DNA of 64,000 nt from Oenanthe sinensis (taxonomy: Eukaryota; Streptophyta; Magnoliopsida; Apiales; Apiaceae), in assembly GCA_028671895.1 (NCBI GenBank), contig JAPMAC010000207.1:9362001-9426000 (forward strand), read 5' to 3'. This document shows positions 12,094 to 25,949 of the stretch, piece after piece. Below the pieces are notes generated by a model. That model worked only from the letters and a program-made list of their open reading frames with translations, ran no database searches and was not told the origin of the DNA. The position numbers were made by a program, and so were the translations under genes. How positions within the stretch are numbered: position 1 is the stretch's first letter; every line of letters starts with the position of its first letter.

Positions 12094-13622
12094 GACTCGT
12101 TTGAACATGGAAAAAACTTGAAAACTCTTGTAGGACCATTCTTAGCTCTTTTGAACAAGAAAACAATTAGTAACAATTTGAGACTCATTCTTAATTCGTT
12201 CGAACATGAAAATAACTTGTCACTTCATTATTGACTCGTTTGAACATGGAAACAAATTGAAAACTCTTCTAGGACCATTCTTAGCTCTTTTGAACAAGAA
12301 AACAAATCGTAACAATTTGAGACTCATTCTTTACTCGTTCGAACTTGAAAATAACTTGTAACTTCATTATTGACTCGTTTGAATATGGAAACGACTTGTA
12401 AACTCTTCTAGGACCATTCTTAGCTCTTTTGAACAAGAAAACAAATCGTAACAATTTGAGGCTCATTCTTGACGCGTTCAAACTTGGAAACAACTTGTAG
12501 ATTCATTGTTGACTCGTTTGAACATGGAAACAACTTGAAAACTCTTGTAGGACCATTCTTAGCTCTTTTGAACAAGAAAACAATTAGTAACAATTTGAGA
12601 CTCATTCTTTACTCGTTCGAAGTTGAAAATAACTTGTAACTTCATTATTGACTCGTTTGAACATGGAAACAACATGTAAACTCTTGTAGGACCATTCTTA
12701 GCTCTTTTGAACAAGAAAATAAATCGTAACAATTTGAGGCTCATTCTTGACTCGTTCGAACTTGGAAACAACTTGTAGCTTCATTGTTGACTCGTTTGAA
12801 CTTGGAAACAACTTGAAAACTCTTGTATGACCATTCTTAGTTCTTTTGAACAAGAAAACAATTAGTAACAATTTGAGACTCATTCTTTACTTGTTCGAAC
12901 TTGAAAATAACTTGTAACTTCATTATTGACTCGTTTGAACATGGAAACAACTTGTAAACTTTTCTAGGACCATTCTTAGCTCTTTTGAACAAAAAAATAA
13001 ATCGTAACAATTTGAGGCTCATTCTTGACTCGTTCGAACTTGGAAACAACTTGTAGCTTCATTTTTGACTCGTTTGAACTTGGAAACAACTTGAAAACTC
13101 TTGTATGACCATTCTTAGTTCTTTTGAACAAGAAAACAATTAGTAACAATTTGAGACTCATTCTTTACTCGTTCGAACTTGAAAATAACTTGTAACTTCA
13201 TTATTGACTCGTTTGAACATGGAAACAACTTGTAAACTCTTCTAGGACCATTCTTAGCTCTTTTGAACAAGAAAATAAATCGTAACAATTTGAGGCTCAT
13301 TCTTGACTCGTTCGAACTTGGAAACAACTTGTAGCTTCATTGTTGACTCGTTTGAACTAGGAAACAACTTGAAAACTCTTGTATGACCATTCTTAGTTCT
13401 TTTGAACAAGAAAATAATTAGTAACAATTTGAGACTCATTCTTTACTCGTTCGAACTTGAAAATAACTTGTAACTTCATTATTGACTCGTTTGAACATGG
13501 AAACAACTTGTAAACTCTTCTAGGACCATTCTTAGCTCTTTTGAACAAGAAAATAAATCGTAACAATTTGAGGCTCATTCTTGACTCGTTCGAACTTCGA
13601 AACAACTTGTAGCTTCATTGTT
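12094..13622 (+). repeat. 11-monomer unit, type I (copy 1)
   Basis: 1,529 bp. Diagnostic variants in order: GAATATGGAAACGAC, GACGCGTTCAAAC, TAGATTCATT, GTTCGAAGTTG, ACTTGTTCG, AACAAAAAAATAAATCG, CTTCATTTTTGAC, GAACTAGG. The same order recurs at 15,130, 27,201 and 33,460, with shortened versions at 11,399, 24,838 and 25,950. Confidence 0.87.
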
Positions 13623-15129
13623 GACTCGTTTGAACATGGAAAAAACTTGAAAACTCTTGTAGGACCATTCTTAGCTCTTTTGAACAAGAAAACAATTAGT
13701 AACAATTTGAGACTCATTCTTAATTCGTTCGAACATGAAAATAACTTGTCACTTCATTATTGACTCGTTTGAACATGGAAACAAATTGAAAACTCTTCTA
13801 GGACCATTCTTAGCTCTTTTGAACAAGAAAACAAATCGTAACAATTTGAGACTCATTCTTTACTCGTTCGAACTTGAAAATAACTTGTAACTTCATTATT
13901 GACTCATTTGAACATGGAAACAACATGTAAACTCTTGTAGGACCATTCTTAGCTCTTTTGAATAAGAAAATAAATCGTAACAATTTGAGGTTCATTCTTG
14001 ACTCGTTCGAACTTGGAAACAACTTGTAGCTTCATTGTTGACTCGTTTGAACTTGGAAACAACTTGAAAACTCTTGTAACAAGAAAACAATTTGTAACAA
14101 TTTGAGACTCATTCTTTACTTGTTCGAACTTGAAAATAACTTGTAACTTCATTATTGACTCGTTTGAACATGGAAACAACTTGTAAACTCTTCTAGGACC
14201 ATTCTTAGCTCTTTTGAACAAGAAAATAAATCGTAACAATTTGAGGCTCATTCTTGACTCGTTCGAACTTGGAAACAACTTGTAGCTTCATTGTTGACTC
14301 GTTTGAACTTGGAAACAACTTGAAAACTCTTGTATGACCATTCTTAGTTCTTTTGAACAAGAAAATAATTAGTAACAATTTGAGACTCATTCTTTACTCG
14401 TTCGAACTTGAAAATAACTTGTAACTTCATTATTGACTCGTTTGAACATGGAAACAACTTGTAAACTCTTCTAGGACCATTCTTAGCTCTTTTGAACAAG
14501 AAAATAAATCGTAACAATTTGAGGCTCATTTTTGACTCGTTCGAACTTGGAAACAACTTGTAGCTTCATTGTTGACTCGTTTGAACTAGGAAACAACTTG
14601 AAAACTCTTGTATGACCATTCTTAGTTCTTTTGAACAAGAAAACAATTAGTAACAATTTGAGACTCATTCTTTACTCGTTCGAACATGAAAATAACTTGT
14701 CACTTCATTATTGACTCGTTTGAACATGGAAACAACTTGTAAACTCTTCTAGGACCATTCTTAGCTCTTTTGAACAAGAAAACAAATCGTAACAATTTGA
14801 GGCTTATTCTTGACTCGTTCGAATTTGGAAACAACTTGTAGCTTCATTGTTGACTCGTTTGAACTTGGAAACAACTTGAAAACTCTTGTATGACCATTCT
14901 TAGTTCTTTTGAACAAGAAAACAACTAGTAACAATTTGAGACTCATTCTTTACTCGTTCGAACTTGAAAATAACTTGTAACTTCATTATTGACTCGTTTG
15001 AACATGGAAACAACATGTAAACTCTTGTAGGACCATTCTTAGCTCTTTTGAACAAGAAAATAAATCGTAACAATTTGAGGCTCATTCTTGACTCGTTCGA
15101 ACTTCGAAACAACTTGTAGCTTCATTGTT
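13623..15129 (+). repeat. 11-monomer unit carrying the 22-bp deletion (copy 2)
   Basis: 1,507 bp, equivalent to 9892-11,398 at an offset of 3,731 bp. It is the main body of a roughly 2.3-kb duplication. Confidence 0.87.
14072..14093 (+). other. 22-bp deletion, copy 2
   Basis: Same junction and same flanking variants as at 10,347 (CTTGTAACAAG, then CAATTTG). It again yields a 109-codon minus-strand frame (13,949-14,278) with an identical translation. Confidence 0.9.
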
Positions 15130-17586
15130 GACTCGTTTGAACATGGAAAAAACTTGAAAACTCTTGTAGGACCATTCTTAGCTCTTTTGAACAAGAAAAC
15201 AATTAGTAACAATTTGAGACTCATTCTTAATTCGTTCGAACATGAAAATAACTTGTCACTTCATTATTGACTCGTTTGAACATGGAAACAAATTGAAAAC
15301 TCTTCTAGGACCATTCTTAGCTCTTTTGAACAAGAAAACAAATCGTAACAATTTGAGACTCATTCTTTACTCGTTCGAACTTGAAAATAACTTGTAACTT
15401 CATTATTGACTCGTTTGAATATGGAAACGACTTGTAAACTCTTCTAGGACCATTCTTAGCTCTTTTGAACAAGAAAACAAATCGTAACAATTTGAGGCTC
15501 ATTCTTGACGCGTTCAAACTTGGAAACAACTTGTAGATTCATTGTTGACTCGTTTGAACATGGAAACAACTTGAAAACTCTTGTAGGACCATTCTTAGCT
15601 CTTTTGAACAAGAAAACAATTAGTAACAATTTGAGACTCATTCTTTACTCGTTCGAAGTTGAAAATAACTTGTAACTTCATTATTGACTCGTTTGAACAT
15701 GGAAACAACATGTAAACTCTTGTAGGACCATTCTTAGCTCTTTTGAACAAGAAAATAAATCGTAACAATTTGAGGCTCATTCTTGACTCGTTCGAACTTG
15801 GAAACAACTTGTAGCTTCATTGTTGACTCGTTTGAACTTGGAAACAACTTGAAAACTCTTGTATGACCATTCTTAGTTCTTTTGAACAAGAAAACAATTA
15901 GTAACAATTTGAGACTCATTCTTTACTTGTTCGAACTTGAAAATAACTTGTAACTTCATTATTGACTCGTTTGAACATGGAAACAACTTGTAAACTTTTC
16001 TAGGACCATTCTTAGCTCTTTTGAACAAAAAAATAAATCGTAACAATTTGAGGCTCATTCTTGACTCGTTCGAACTTGGAAACAACTTGTAGCTTCATTT
16101 TTGACTCGTTTGAACTTGGAAACAACTTGAAAACTCTTGTATGACCATTCTTAGTTCTTTTGAACAAGAAAACAATTAGTAACAATTTGAGACTCATTCT
16201 TTACTCGTTCGAACTTGAAAATAACTTGTAACTTCATTATTGACTCGTTTGAACATGGAAACAACTTGTAAACTCTTCTAGGACCATTCTTAGCTCTTTT
16301 GAACAAGAAAATAAATCGTAACAATTTGAGGCTCATTCTTGACTCGTTCGAACTTGGAAACAACTTGTAGCTTCATTGTTGACTCGTTTGAACTAGGAAA
16401 CAACTTGAAAACTCTTGTATGACCATTCTTAGTTCTTTTGAACAAGAAAATAATTAGTAACAATTTGAGACTCATTCTTTACTCGTTCGAACTTGAAAAT
16501 AACTTGTAACTTCATTATTGACTCGTTTGAACATGGAAACAACTTGTAAACTCTTCTAGGACCATTCTTAGCTCTTTTGAACAATAAAACAAATCGTAAC
16601 AATTTGAGGCTTATTCTTGACTCGTTCGAACTTCGAAACAACTTGTAGCTTCATTGTTGACTCGTTTGAACATGGAAAAAACTTGAAAACTCTTGTAGGA
16701 CCATTCTTAGCTCTTTTGAACAAGAAAACAATTAGTAACAATTTGAGACTCATTCTTAATTCGTTCGAACATGAAAATAACTTGTCACTTCATTATTGAC
16801 TCGTTTGAACATGGAAACAAATTGAAAACTCTTCTAGGACCATTCTTAGCTCTTTTGAACAAGAAAACAAATCGTAACAATTTGAGACTCATTCTTTACT
16901 CGTTCGAACTTGAAAATAACTTGTAACTTCATTATTGACTCGTTTGAACATGGAAACGACTTGTAAACTCTTCTAGGAGCATTCTTAGCTCTTTTGAAGA
17001 AGAAAACAAATCGTAACAATTTTAGGCTCATTCTTGACCCGTTCAAACTTGGAAACAACTTGTAGCTTCATTGTTGACTCGTTTGAACATGGAAACAACT
17101 TGAAAACTCTTCTAGGACCATTCTTAGCTCTTTTGAACAAGAAAACAATTAGTAACAATTTGAGACTCATTCTTTACTCGTTCGAAGTTGAAAATAACTT
17201 GTAACTTCATTATTGACTCGTTTGAACATGGAAACAACTTGTAAACTCTTCTAGGACCATTCTTAGCTCTTTTGAACAAGAAAATAAATCGTAACAATTT
17301 GAGGCTCATTCTTGACTCGTTCGAACTTGGAAACAACTTGTAGCTTCATTGTTGACTCGTTTGAACTTGGAAACAACTTGAAAACTCTTGTATGACCATT
17401 CTTAGTTCTTTTGAACAAGAAAATAATTAGTAACAATTTGAGACTCATTCTTTACTCGTTCGAACTTGAAAATAACTTGTAACTTCATTATTGACTCGTT
17501 TGAACATGGAAACAACTTGTAAACTCTTCTAGGACCATTCTTAGCTCTTTTGAACAAGAAAATAAATCGTAACAATTTGAGGCTCA
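15022..17586 (+). repeat. Segmental duplication 3, left copy
   Basis: About 2,565 bp matching 27,093-29,657 at an offset of 12,071 bp (87 x 139 - 22). It spans a complete type I 11-mer and the start of a type II unit. One clear difference is ATTCTT here against ACTCTT at 27,951. Confidence 0.82.
15130..16658 (+). repeat. 11-monomer unit, type I (copy 2)
   Basis: Same order of variants as at 12,094. Near 16,585 the last A unit carries AACAATAAAAC and GGCTTATTC instead of AACAAGAAAAT and GGCTCATTC, a sub-variant shared with 21,450, 28,655, 31,575, 33,385, 34,915, 37,000, 41,590 and 43,395. Confidence 0.88.
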
Positions 17587-18187
17587 TTTTTGACTCGTTC
17601 GAACTTGGAAACAACTTGTAGCTTCATTGTTGACTCGTTTGAACTAGGAAACAACTTGAAAACTCTTGTATGACCATTCTTAGTTCTTTTGAACAAGAAA
17701 ACAATTAGTAACAATTTGAGACTCATTCTTTACTCGTTCGAACATGAAAATAACTTGTCACTTCATTATTGACCCGTTTGAACATGGAAACAACTTGTAA
17801 ACTCTTCTAGGACCATTCTTAGCTCTTTTGAACAAGAAAACAAATCGTAACAATTTGAGGCTTATTCTTGACTCGTTCGAATTTGGAAACAACTTGTAGC
17901 TTCATTGTTGACTCGTTTGAACTTGGAAACAACTTGAAAACTCTTGTATGACCATTCTTAGTTCTTTTGAACAAGAAAACAACTAGTAACAATTTGAGAC
18001 TCATTCTTTACTCGTTCGAACTTGAAAATAACTTGTAACTTCATTATTGACTCGTTTGAACATGGAAACAACATGTAAACTCTTGTAGGACCATTCTTAG
18101 CTCTTTTGAACAAGAAAATAAATCGTAACAATTTGAGGCTCATTCTTGACTCGTTCGAACTTCGAAACAACTTGTAGCTTCATTGTT
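16659..18187 (+). repeat. 11-monomer unit, type II (copy 1)
   Basis: Diagnosed by GGAGCATTC, GAAGAAGAAAAC, AATTTTAGGC and GACCCGTTCAAAC in the units after the marker. The second half copies the 14,205-15,129 region without the 22-bp deletion. A private GACCCG occurs at 17,772. Confidence 0.86.
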
Positions 18188-19716
18188 GACTCGTTTGAAC
18201 ATGGAAAAAACTTGAAAACTCTTGTAGGACCATTCTTAGCTCTTTTGAACAAGAAAACAATTAGTAACAATTTGAGACTCATTCTTAATTCGTTCGAACA
18301 TGAAAATAACTTGTCACTTCATTATTGACTCGTTTGAACATGGAAACAAATTGAAAACTCTTCTAGGACCATTCTTAGCTCTTTTGAACAAGAAAACAAA
18401 TCGTAACAATTTGAGACTCATTCTTTACTCGTTCGAACTTGAAAATAACTTGTAACTTCATTATTGACTCGTTTGAATATGGAAACGACTTGTAAACTCT
18501 TCTAGGACCATTCTTAGCTCTTTTGAACAAGAAAACAAATCGTAACAATTTGAGGCTCATTCTTGACGCGTTCAAACTTGGAAACAACTTGTAGATTCAT
18601 TGTTGACTCGTTTGAACATGGAAACAACTTGAAAACTCTTGTAGGACCATTCTTAGCTCTTTTGAACAAGAAAACAATTAGTAACAATTTGAGACTCATT
18701 CTTTACTCGTTCGAAGTTGAAAATAACTTGTAACTTCATTATTGACTCGTTTGAACATGGAAACAACATGTAAACTCTTGTAGGACCATTCTTAGCTCTT
18801 TTGAACAAGAAAATAAATCGTAACAATTTGAGGCTCATTCTTGACTCGTTCGAACTTGGAAACAACTTGTAGCTTCATTGTTGACTCGTTTGAACTTGGA
18901 AACAACTTGAAAACTCTTGTATGACCATTCTTAGTTCTTTTGAACAAGAAAACAATTAGTAACAATTTGAGACTCATTCTTTACTTGTTCGAACTTGAAA
19001 ATAACTTGTAACTTCATTATTGACTCGTTTGAACATGGAAACAACTTGTAAACTTTTCTAGGACCATTCTTAGCTCTTTTGAACAAAAAAATAAATCGTA
19101 ACAATTTGAGGCTCATTCTTGACTCGTTCGAACTTGGAAACAACTTGTAGCTTCATTTTTGACTCGTTTGAACTTGGAAACAACTTGAAAACTCTTGTAT
19201 GACCATTCTTAGTTCTTTTGAACAAGAAAACAATTAGTAACAATTTGAGACTCATTCTTTACTCGTTCGAACTTGAAAATAACTTGTAACTTCATTATTG
19301 ACTCGTTTGAACATGGAAACAACTTGTAAACTCTTCTAGGACCATTCTTAGCTCTTTTGAACAAGAAAACAAATCGTAACAATTTGAGGCTTATTCTTGA
19401 CTCGTTCGAATTTGGAAACAACTTGTAGCTTCATTGTTGACTCGTTTGAACTTGGAAACAACTTGAAAACTCTTGTATGACCATTCTTAGTTCTTTTGAA
19501 CAAGAAAACAACTAGTAACAATTTGAGACTCATTCTTTACTCGTTCGAACTTGAAAATAACTTGTAACTTCATTATTGACTCGTTTGAACATGGAAACAA
19601 CATGTAAACTCTTGTAGGACCATTCTTAGCTCTTTTGAACAAGAAAATAAATCGTAACAATTTGAGGCTCATTCTTGACTCGTTCGAACTTCGAAACAAC
19701 TTGTAGCTTCATTGTT
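18188..19716 (+). repeat. 11-monomer unit, type I/II recombinant
   Basis: The first seven monomers follow type I (GAATATGG, TAGATTCATT, CTTCATTTTTGAC). The last four follow the type II end (GGCTTATTC, GAATTTGG, CAACTAG). The switch lies in the unit at about 19,317-19,455. Total length is unchanged at 1,529 bp, as expected for an in-register exchange. Confidence 0.85.
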
Positions 19717-20550
19717 GACTCGTTTGAACATGGAAAAAACTTGAAAACTCTTGTAGGACCATTCTTAGCTCTTTTGAACAAGAAAACAATTAGTAACAAT
19801 TTGAGACTCATTCTTAATTCGTTCGAACATGAAAATAACTTGTCACTTCATTATTGACTCGTTTGAACATGGAAACAAATTGAAAACTCTTCTAGGACCA
19901 TTCTTAGCTCTTTTGAACAAGAAAACAAATCGTAACAATTTGAGACTCATTCTTTACTCGTTCGAACTTGAAAATAACTTGTAACTTCATTATTGACTCG
20001 TTTGAACATGGAAACAACTTGTAAACTTTTCTAGGACCATTCTTAGCTCTTTTGAACAAAAAAATAAATCGTAACAATTTGAGGCTCATTCTTGACTCGT
20101 TCGAACTTGGAAACAACTTGTAGCTTCATTTTTGACTCGTTTGAACTTGGAAACAACTTGAAAACTCTTGTATGACCATTCTTAGTTCTTTTGAACAAGA
20201 AAACAAATCGTAACAATTTGAGGCTTATTCTTGACTCGTTCGAATTTGGAAACAACTTGTAGCTTCATTGTTGACTCGTTTGAACTTGGAAACAACTTGA
20301 AAACTCTTGTATGACCATTCTTAGTTCTTTTGAACAAGAAAACAACTAGTAACAATTTGAGACTCATTCTTTACTCGTTCGAACTTGAAAATAACTTGTA
20401 ACTTCATTATTGACTCGTTTGAACATGGAAACAACATGTAAACTCTTGTAGGACCATTCTTAGCTCTTTTGAACAAGAAAATAAATCGTAACAATTTGAG
20501 GCTCATTCTTGACTCGTTCGAACTTCGAAACAACTTGTAGCTTCATTGTT
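19717..20550 (+). repeat. 6-monomer unit with an extra phase switch
   Basis: An even number of monomers, which breaks the usual odd count. The cause is a B-to-A hybrid near 20,152-20,290: B subunit 1 (TGTATGACC) and AGTTC lead directly into A-like AAATCG, GGCTTATTC and GAATTTGG. Confidence 0.84.
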
Positions 20551-21523
20551 GACTCGTTTGAACATGGAAAAAACTTGAAAACTCTTGTAGGACCATTCTT
20601 AGCTCTTTTGAACAAGAAAACAATTAGTAACAATTTGAGACTCATTCTTAATTCGTTCGAACATGAAAATAACTTGTCACTTCATTATTGACTCGTTTGA
20701 ACATGGAAACAAATTGAAAACTCTTCTAGGACCATTCTTAGCTCTTTTGAACAAGAAAACAAATCGTAACAATTTGAGACTCATTCTTTACTCGTTCGAA
20801 CTTGAAAATAACTTGTAACTTCATTATTGACTCGTTTGAACATGGAAACAACTTGTAAACTTTTCTAGGACCATTCTTAGCTCTTTTGAACAAAAAAATA
20901 AATCGTAACAATTTGAGGCTCATTCTTGACTCGTTCGAACTTGGAAACAACTTGTAGCTTCATTTTTGACTCGTTTGAACTTGGAAACAACTTGAAAACT
21001 CTTGTATGACCATTCTTAGTTCTTTTGAACAAGAAAACAATTAGTAACAATTTGAGACTCATTCTTTACTCGTTCGAACTTGAAAATAACTTGTAACTTC
21101 ATTATTGACTCGTTTGAACATGGAAACAACTTGTAAACTCTTCTAGGACCATTCTTAGCTCTTTTGAACAAGAAAATAAATCGTAACAATTTGAGGCTCA
21201 TTCTTGACTCGTTCGAACTTGGAAACAACTTGTAGCTTCATTGTTGACTCGTTTGAACTAGGAAACAACTTGAAAACTCTTGTATGACCATTCTTAGTTC
21301 TTTTGAACAAGAAAATAATTAGTAACAATTTGAGACTCATTCTTTACTCGTTCGAACTTGAAAATAACTTGTAACTTCATTATTGACTCGTTTGAACATG
21401 GAAACAACTTGTAAACTCTTCTAGGACCATTCTTAGCTCTTTTGAACAATAAAACAAATCGTAACAATTTGAGGCTTATTCTTGACTCGTTCGAACTTCG
21501 AAACAACTTGTAGCTTCATTGTT
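20551..21523 (+). repeat. 7-monomer unit
   Basis: 973 bp. It begins like the 6-mer before it (identical first units at an offset of 834 bp), then continues as the type I end with GAACTAGG and AACAATAAAAC. Together the two intervals are 13 monomers. Confidence 0.84.
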
Positions 21524-23052
21524 GACTCGTTTGAACATGGAAAAAACTTGAAAACTCTTGTAGGACCATTCTTAGCTCTTTTGAACAAGAAAACAATTAG
21601 TAACAATTTGAGACTCATTCTTAATTCGTTCGAACATGAAAATAACTTGTCACTTCATTATTGACTCGTTTGAACATGGAAACAAATTGAAAACTCTTCT
21701 AGGACCATTCTTAGCTCTTTTGAACAAGAAAACAAATCGTAACAATTTGAGACTCATTCTTTACTCGTTCGAACTTGAAAATAACTTGTAACTTCATTAT
21801 TGACTCGTTTGAACATGGAAACGACTTGTAAACTCTTCTAGGAGCATTCTTAGCTCTTTTGAAGAAGAAAACAAATCGTAACAATTTTAGGCTCATTCTT
21901 GACCCGTTCAAACTTGGAAACAACTTGTAGCTTCATTGTTGACTCGTTTGAACATGGAAACGACTTGAAAACTCTTGTAGGACCATTTTTAGCTCTTTTG
22001 AACAAGAAAACAATTAGTAACAATTTGAGACTTATTCTTTACTCGTTCGAACTTGAAAATAACTTGTAACTTCATTATTGACTCGTTTGAACATGGAAAC
22101 AACATGTAAACTCTTGTAGGACCATTCTTAGCTCTTTTGAACAAGAAAATAAATCGTAACAATTTGAGGCTCATTCTTGACTCGTTCGAACTTGGAAACA
22201 ACTTGTAGCTTCATTGTTGACTCGTTTGAACTTGGAAACAACTTGAAAACTCTTGTATGACCATTCTTAGTTCTTTTGAACAAGAAAATAATTAGTAACA
22301 ATTTGAGACTCATTCTTTACTCGTTCGAACTTGAAAATAACTTGTAACTTCATTATTGACTCGTTTGAACATGGAAACAACTTGTAAACTCTTCTAGGAC
22401 CATTCTTAGCTCTTTTGAACAAGAAAATAAATCGTAACAATTTGAGGCTCATTCTTGACTCGTTCGAACTTGGAAACAACTTGTAGCTTCATTGTTGACT
22501 CGTTTGAACTAGGAAACAACTTGAAAACTCTTGTATGACCATTCTTAGTTCTTTTGAACAAGAAAACAATTAGTAACAATTTGAGACTCATTCTTTACTC
22601 GTTCGAACATGAAAATAACTTGTCACTTCATTATTGACTCGTTTAAACATGGAAACAACTTGTAAACTATTCTAGGACCATTCTTAGCTCTTTTGAACAA
22701 GAAAACAAATCGTAACAATTTGAGGCTTATTCTTGACTCGTTCGAATTTGGAAACAACTTGTAGCTTCATTGTTGACTCGTTTGAACTTGGAAACAACTT
22801 GAAAACTCTTGTATGACCATTCTTAGTTCTTTTGAACAAGAAAACAACTAGTAACAATTTGAGACTCATTCTTTTCTCGTTCGAACTTGAAAATAACTTG
22901 TAACTTCATTATTGACTCGTTTGAACATGGAAACAACATGTAAACTCTTGTAGGACCATTCTTAGCTCTTTTGAACAAGAAAATAAATCGTAACAATTTG
23001 AGGCTCATTCTTGACTCGTTCGAACTTGGAAACAACTTGTAGCTTCATTGTT
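21524..23052 (+). repeat. 11-monomer unit, type II (copy 2, diverged)
   Basis: Starts as type II (GGAGCATTC, GAAGAAG, AATTTTAGGC). It then switches to units matching about 8000-9040 (CATTTTTAGC, GACTTATTC, CTATTCTAGG, TTCTTTTCTCG). It thus joins material related to blocks 13 kb apart. Confidence 0.83.
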
Positions 23053-24837
23053 GACTCGTTTGAACATGGAAAAAACTTGAAAACTCTTGTAGGACCATTC
23101 TTAGCTCTTTTGAACAAGAAAACAATTAGTAACAATTTGAGACTCATTCTTAATTCGTTCGAACATGAAAATAACTTGTCACTTCATTATTGACTCGTTT
23201 GAACATGGAAACAAATTGAAAACTCTTCTAGGACCATTCTTAGCTCTTTTGAACAAGAAAACAAATCGTAACAATTTGAGACTCATTCTTTACTCGTTCG
23301 AACTTGAAAATAACTTGTAACTTCATTATTGACTCATTTGAACATGGAAACAATATGTAAACTCTTGTAGGACCATTCTTAGCTCTTTTGAATAAGAAAA
23401 TAAATCGTAACAATTTGAGGCTCATTCTTGACTCGTTCGAACTTGGAAACAACTTGTAGCTTCATTGTTGACTCGTTTGAACTTGGAAACAACTTGAAAA
23501 CTCTTGTATGACCATTCTTAGTTCTTTTGAACAAGAAAACAATTAGTAACAATTTGAGACTCATTCTTTACTCGTTCGAAGTTGAAAATAACTTGTAACT
23601 TCATTATTGACTCATTTGAACATGGAAACAACATGTAAACTCTTGTAGGACCATTCTTAGCTCTTTTGAACAAGAAAATAAATCGTAACAATTTGAGGTT
23701 CATTCTTGACTCGTTCGAACTTGGAAACAACTTGTAGCTTCATTGTTGACTCGTTTGAACTTGGAAACAACTTGAAAACTCTTGTAACAAGAAAACAATT
23801 TGTAACAATTTGAGACTCATTCTTTACTTGTTCGAACTTGAAAATAATTTGTAACTTCATTATTGACTCGTTTGAACATGGAAACAACTTGTAAACTCTT
23901 CTAGGACCATTCTTAGCTCTTTTGAACAAGAAAATAAATCGTAACAATTTGAGGCTCATTCTTGACTCGTTCGAACTTGGAAACAACTTGTAGCTTCATT
24001 GTTGACTCGTTTGAACTTGGAAACAACTTGAAAACTCTTGTATGACCATTCTTAGTTCTTTTGAACAAGAAAATAATTAGTAACAATTTGAGACTCATTC
24101 TTTACTCGTTCGAACTTGAAAATAACTTGTAACTTCATTATTGACTCGTTTGAACATGGAAACAACTTGTAAACTCTTCTAGGACCATTCTTAGCTCTTT
24201 TGAACAAGAAAATAAATCGTAACAATTTGAGGCTCATTTTTGACTCGTTCGAACTTGGAAACAACTTGTAGCTTCATTGTTGACTCGTTTGAACTAGGAA
24301 ACAACTTGAAAACTCTTGTATGACCATTCTTAGTTCTTTTGAACAAGAAAACAATTAGTAACAATTTGAGACTCATTCTTTACTCGTTCGAACATGAAAA
24401 TAACTTGTCACTTCATTATTGACTCGTTTGAACATGGAAACAACTTGTAAACTCTTCTAGGACCATTCTTAGCTCTTTTGAACAAGAAAACAAATCGTAA
24501 CAATTTGAGGCTTATTCTTGACTCGTTCGAATTTGGAAACAACTTGTAGCTTCATTGTTGACTCGTTTGAACTTGGAAACAACTTGAAAACTCTTGTATG
24601 ACCATTCTTAGTTCTTTTGAACAAGAAAACAACTAGTAACAATTTGAGACTCATTCTTTACTCGTTCGAACTTGAAAATAACTTGTAACTTCATTATTGA
24701 CTCGTTTGAACATGGAAACAACATGTAAACTCTTGTAGGACCATTCTTAGCTCTTTTGAACAAGAAAATAAATCGTAACAATTTGAGGCTCATTCTTGAC
24801 TCGTTCGAACTTCGAAACAACTTGTAGCTTCATTGTT
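23053..24837 (+). repeat. 13-monomer unit carrying the 22-bp deletion (copy 3)
   Basis: 1,785 bp = 13 x 139 - 22. Its last nine or so monomers match 13,949-15,129; two monomers are extra near the start. The A unit before its marker has a single TTCGAA rather than the usual pair. Confidence 0.85.
23781..23802 (+). other. 22-bp deletion, copy 3
   Basis: Junction CTTGTAACAAG as in the first two copies, 9,709 bp from the second. A nearby AATAATTTGTAAC (about 23,846) distinguishes this copy and shows independent drift since duplication. Confidence 0.9.
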
Positions 24838-25949
24838 GACTCGTTTGAACATGGAAAAAACTTGAAAACTCTTGTAGGACCATTCTTAGCTCTTTTGAAC
24901 AAGAAAACAATTAGTAACAATTTGAGACTCATTCTTAATTCGTTCGAACATGAAAATAACTTGTCACTTCATTATTGACTCGTTTGAACATGGAAACAAA
25001 TTGAAAACTCTTCTAGGACCATTCTTAGCTCTTTTGAACAAGAAAACAAATCGTAACAATTTGAGACTCATTCTTTACTCGTTCGAACTTGAAAATAACT
25101 TGTAACTTCATTATTGACTCGTTTGAATATGGAAACGACTTGTAAACTCTTCTAGGACCATTCTTAGCTCTTTTGAACAAGAAAACAAATCGTAACAATT
25201 TGAGGCTCATTCTTGACGCGTTCAAACTTGGAAACAACTTGTAGATTCATTGTTGACTCGTTTGAACATGGAAACAAGTTGAAAACTCTTGTAGGACCAT
25301 TCTTAGCTCTTTTGAACAAGAAAACAATTAGTAACAATTTGAGACTCATTCTTTACTCGTTCGAAGTTGAAAATAACTTGTAACTTCATTGTTGACTCGT
25401 TTGAACTAGGAAACAACTTGAAAACTCTTGTATGACCATTCTTAGTTCTTTTGAACAAGAAAACAATTAGTAACAATTTGAGACTCATTCTTTACTCGTT
25501 CGAACATGAAAATAACTTGTCACTTCATTATTGACTCGTTTGAACATGGAAACAACTTGTAAACTCTTCTAGGACCATTCTTAGCTCTTTTGAACAAGAA
25601 AACAAATCGTAACAATTTGAGGCTTATTCTTGACTCGTTCGAATTTGGAAACAACTTGTAGCTTCATTGTTGACTCGTTTGAACTTGGAAACAACTTGAA
25701 AACTCTTGTATGACCATTCTTAGTTCTTTTGAACAAGAAAACAACTAGTAACAATTTGAGACTCATTCTTTACTCGTTCGAACTTGAAAATAACTTGTAA
25801 CTTCATTATTGACTCGTTTGAACATGGAAACAACATGTAAACTCTTGTAGGACCATTCTTAGCTCTTTTGAACAAGAAAATAAATCGTAACAATTTGAGG
25901 CTCATTCTTGACTCGTTCGAACTTCGAAACAACTTGTAGCTTCATTGTT
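24838..25949 (+). repeat. 8-monomer unit with an extra phase switch
   Basis: Type I start joined to a type II end. At about 25,340-25,410 a B-like subunit 3 with GTTCGAAGTTG ends in CATTGTT and runs into GAACTAGG, so two B-phase units are adjacent. This explains the even count. Confidence 0.84.

Larger units (their letters stand above)
13484..15797 (+). repeat. Segmental duplication 2, right copy
   Basis: Counterpart of 9753-12,066. The duplicated block spans one complete 11-mer and parts of two neighbours, so it was copied without regard to higher-order unit boundaries. Confidence 0.8.
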
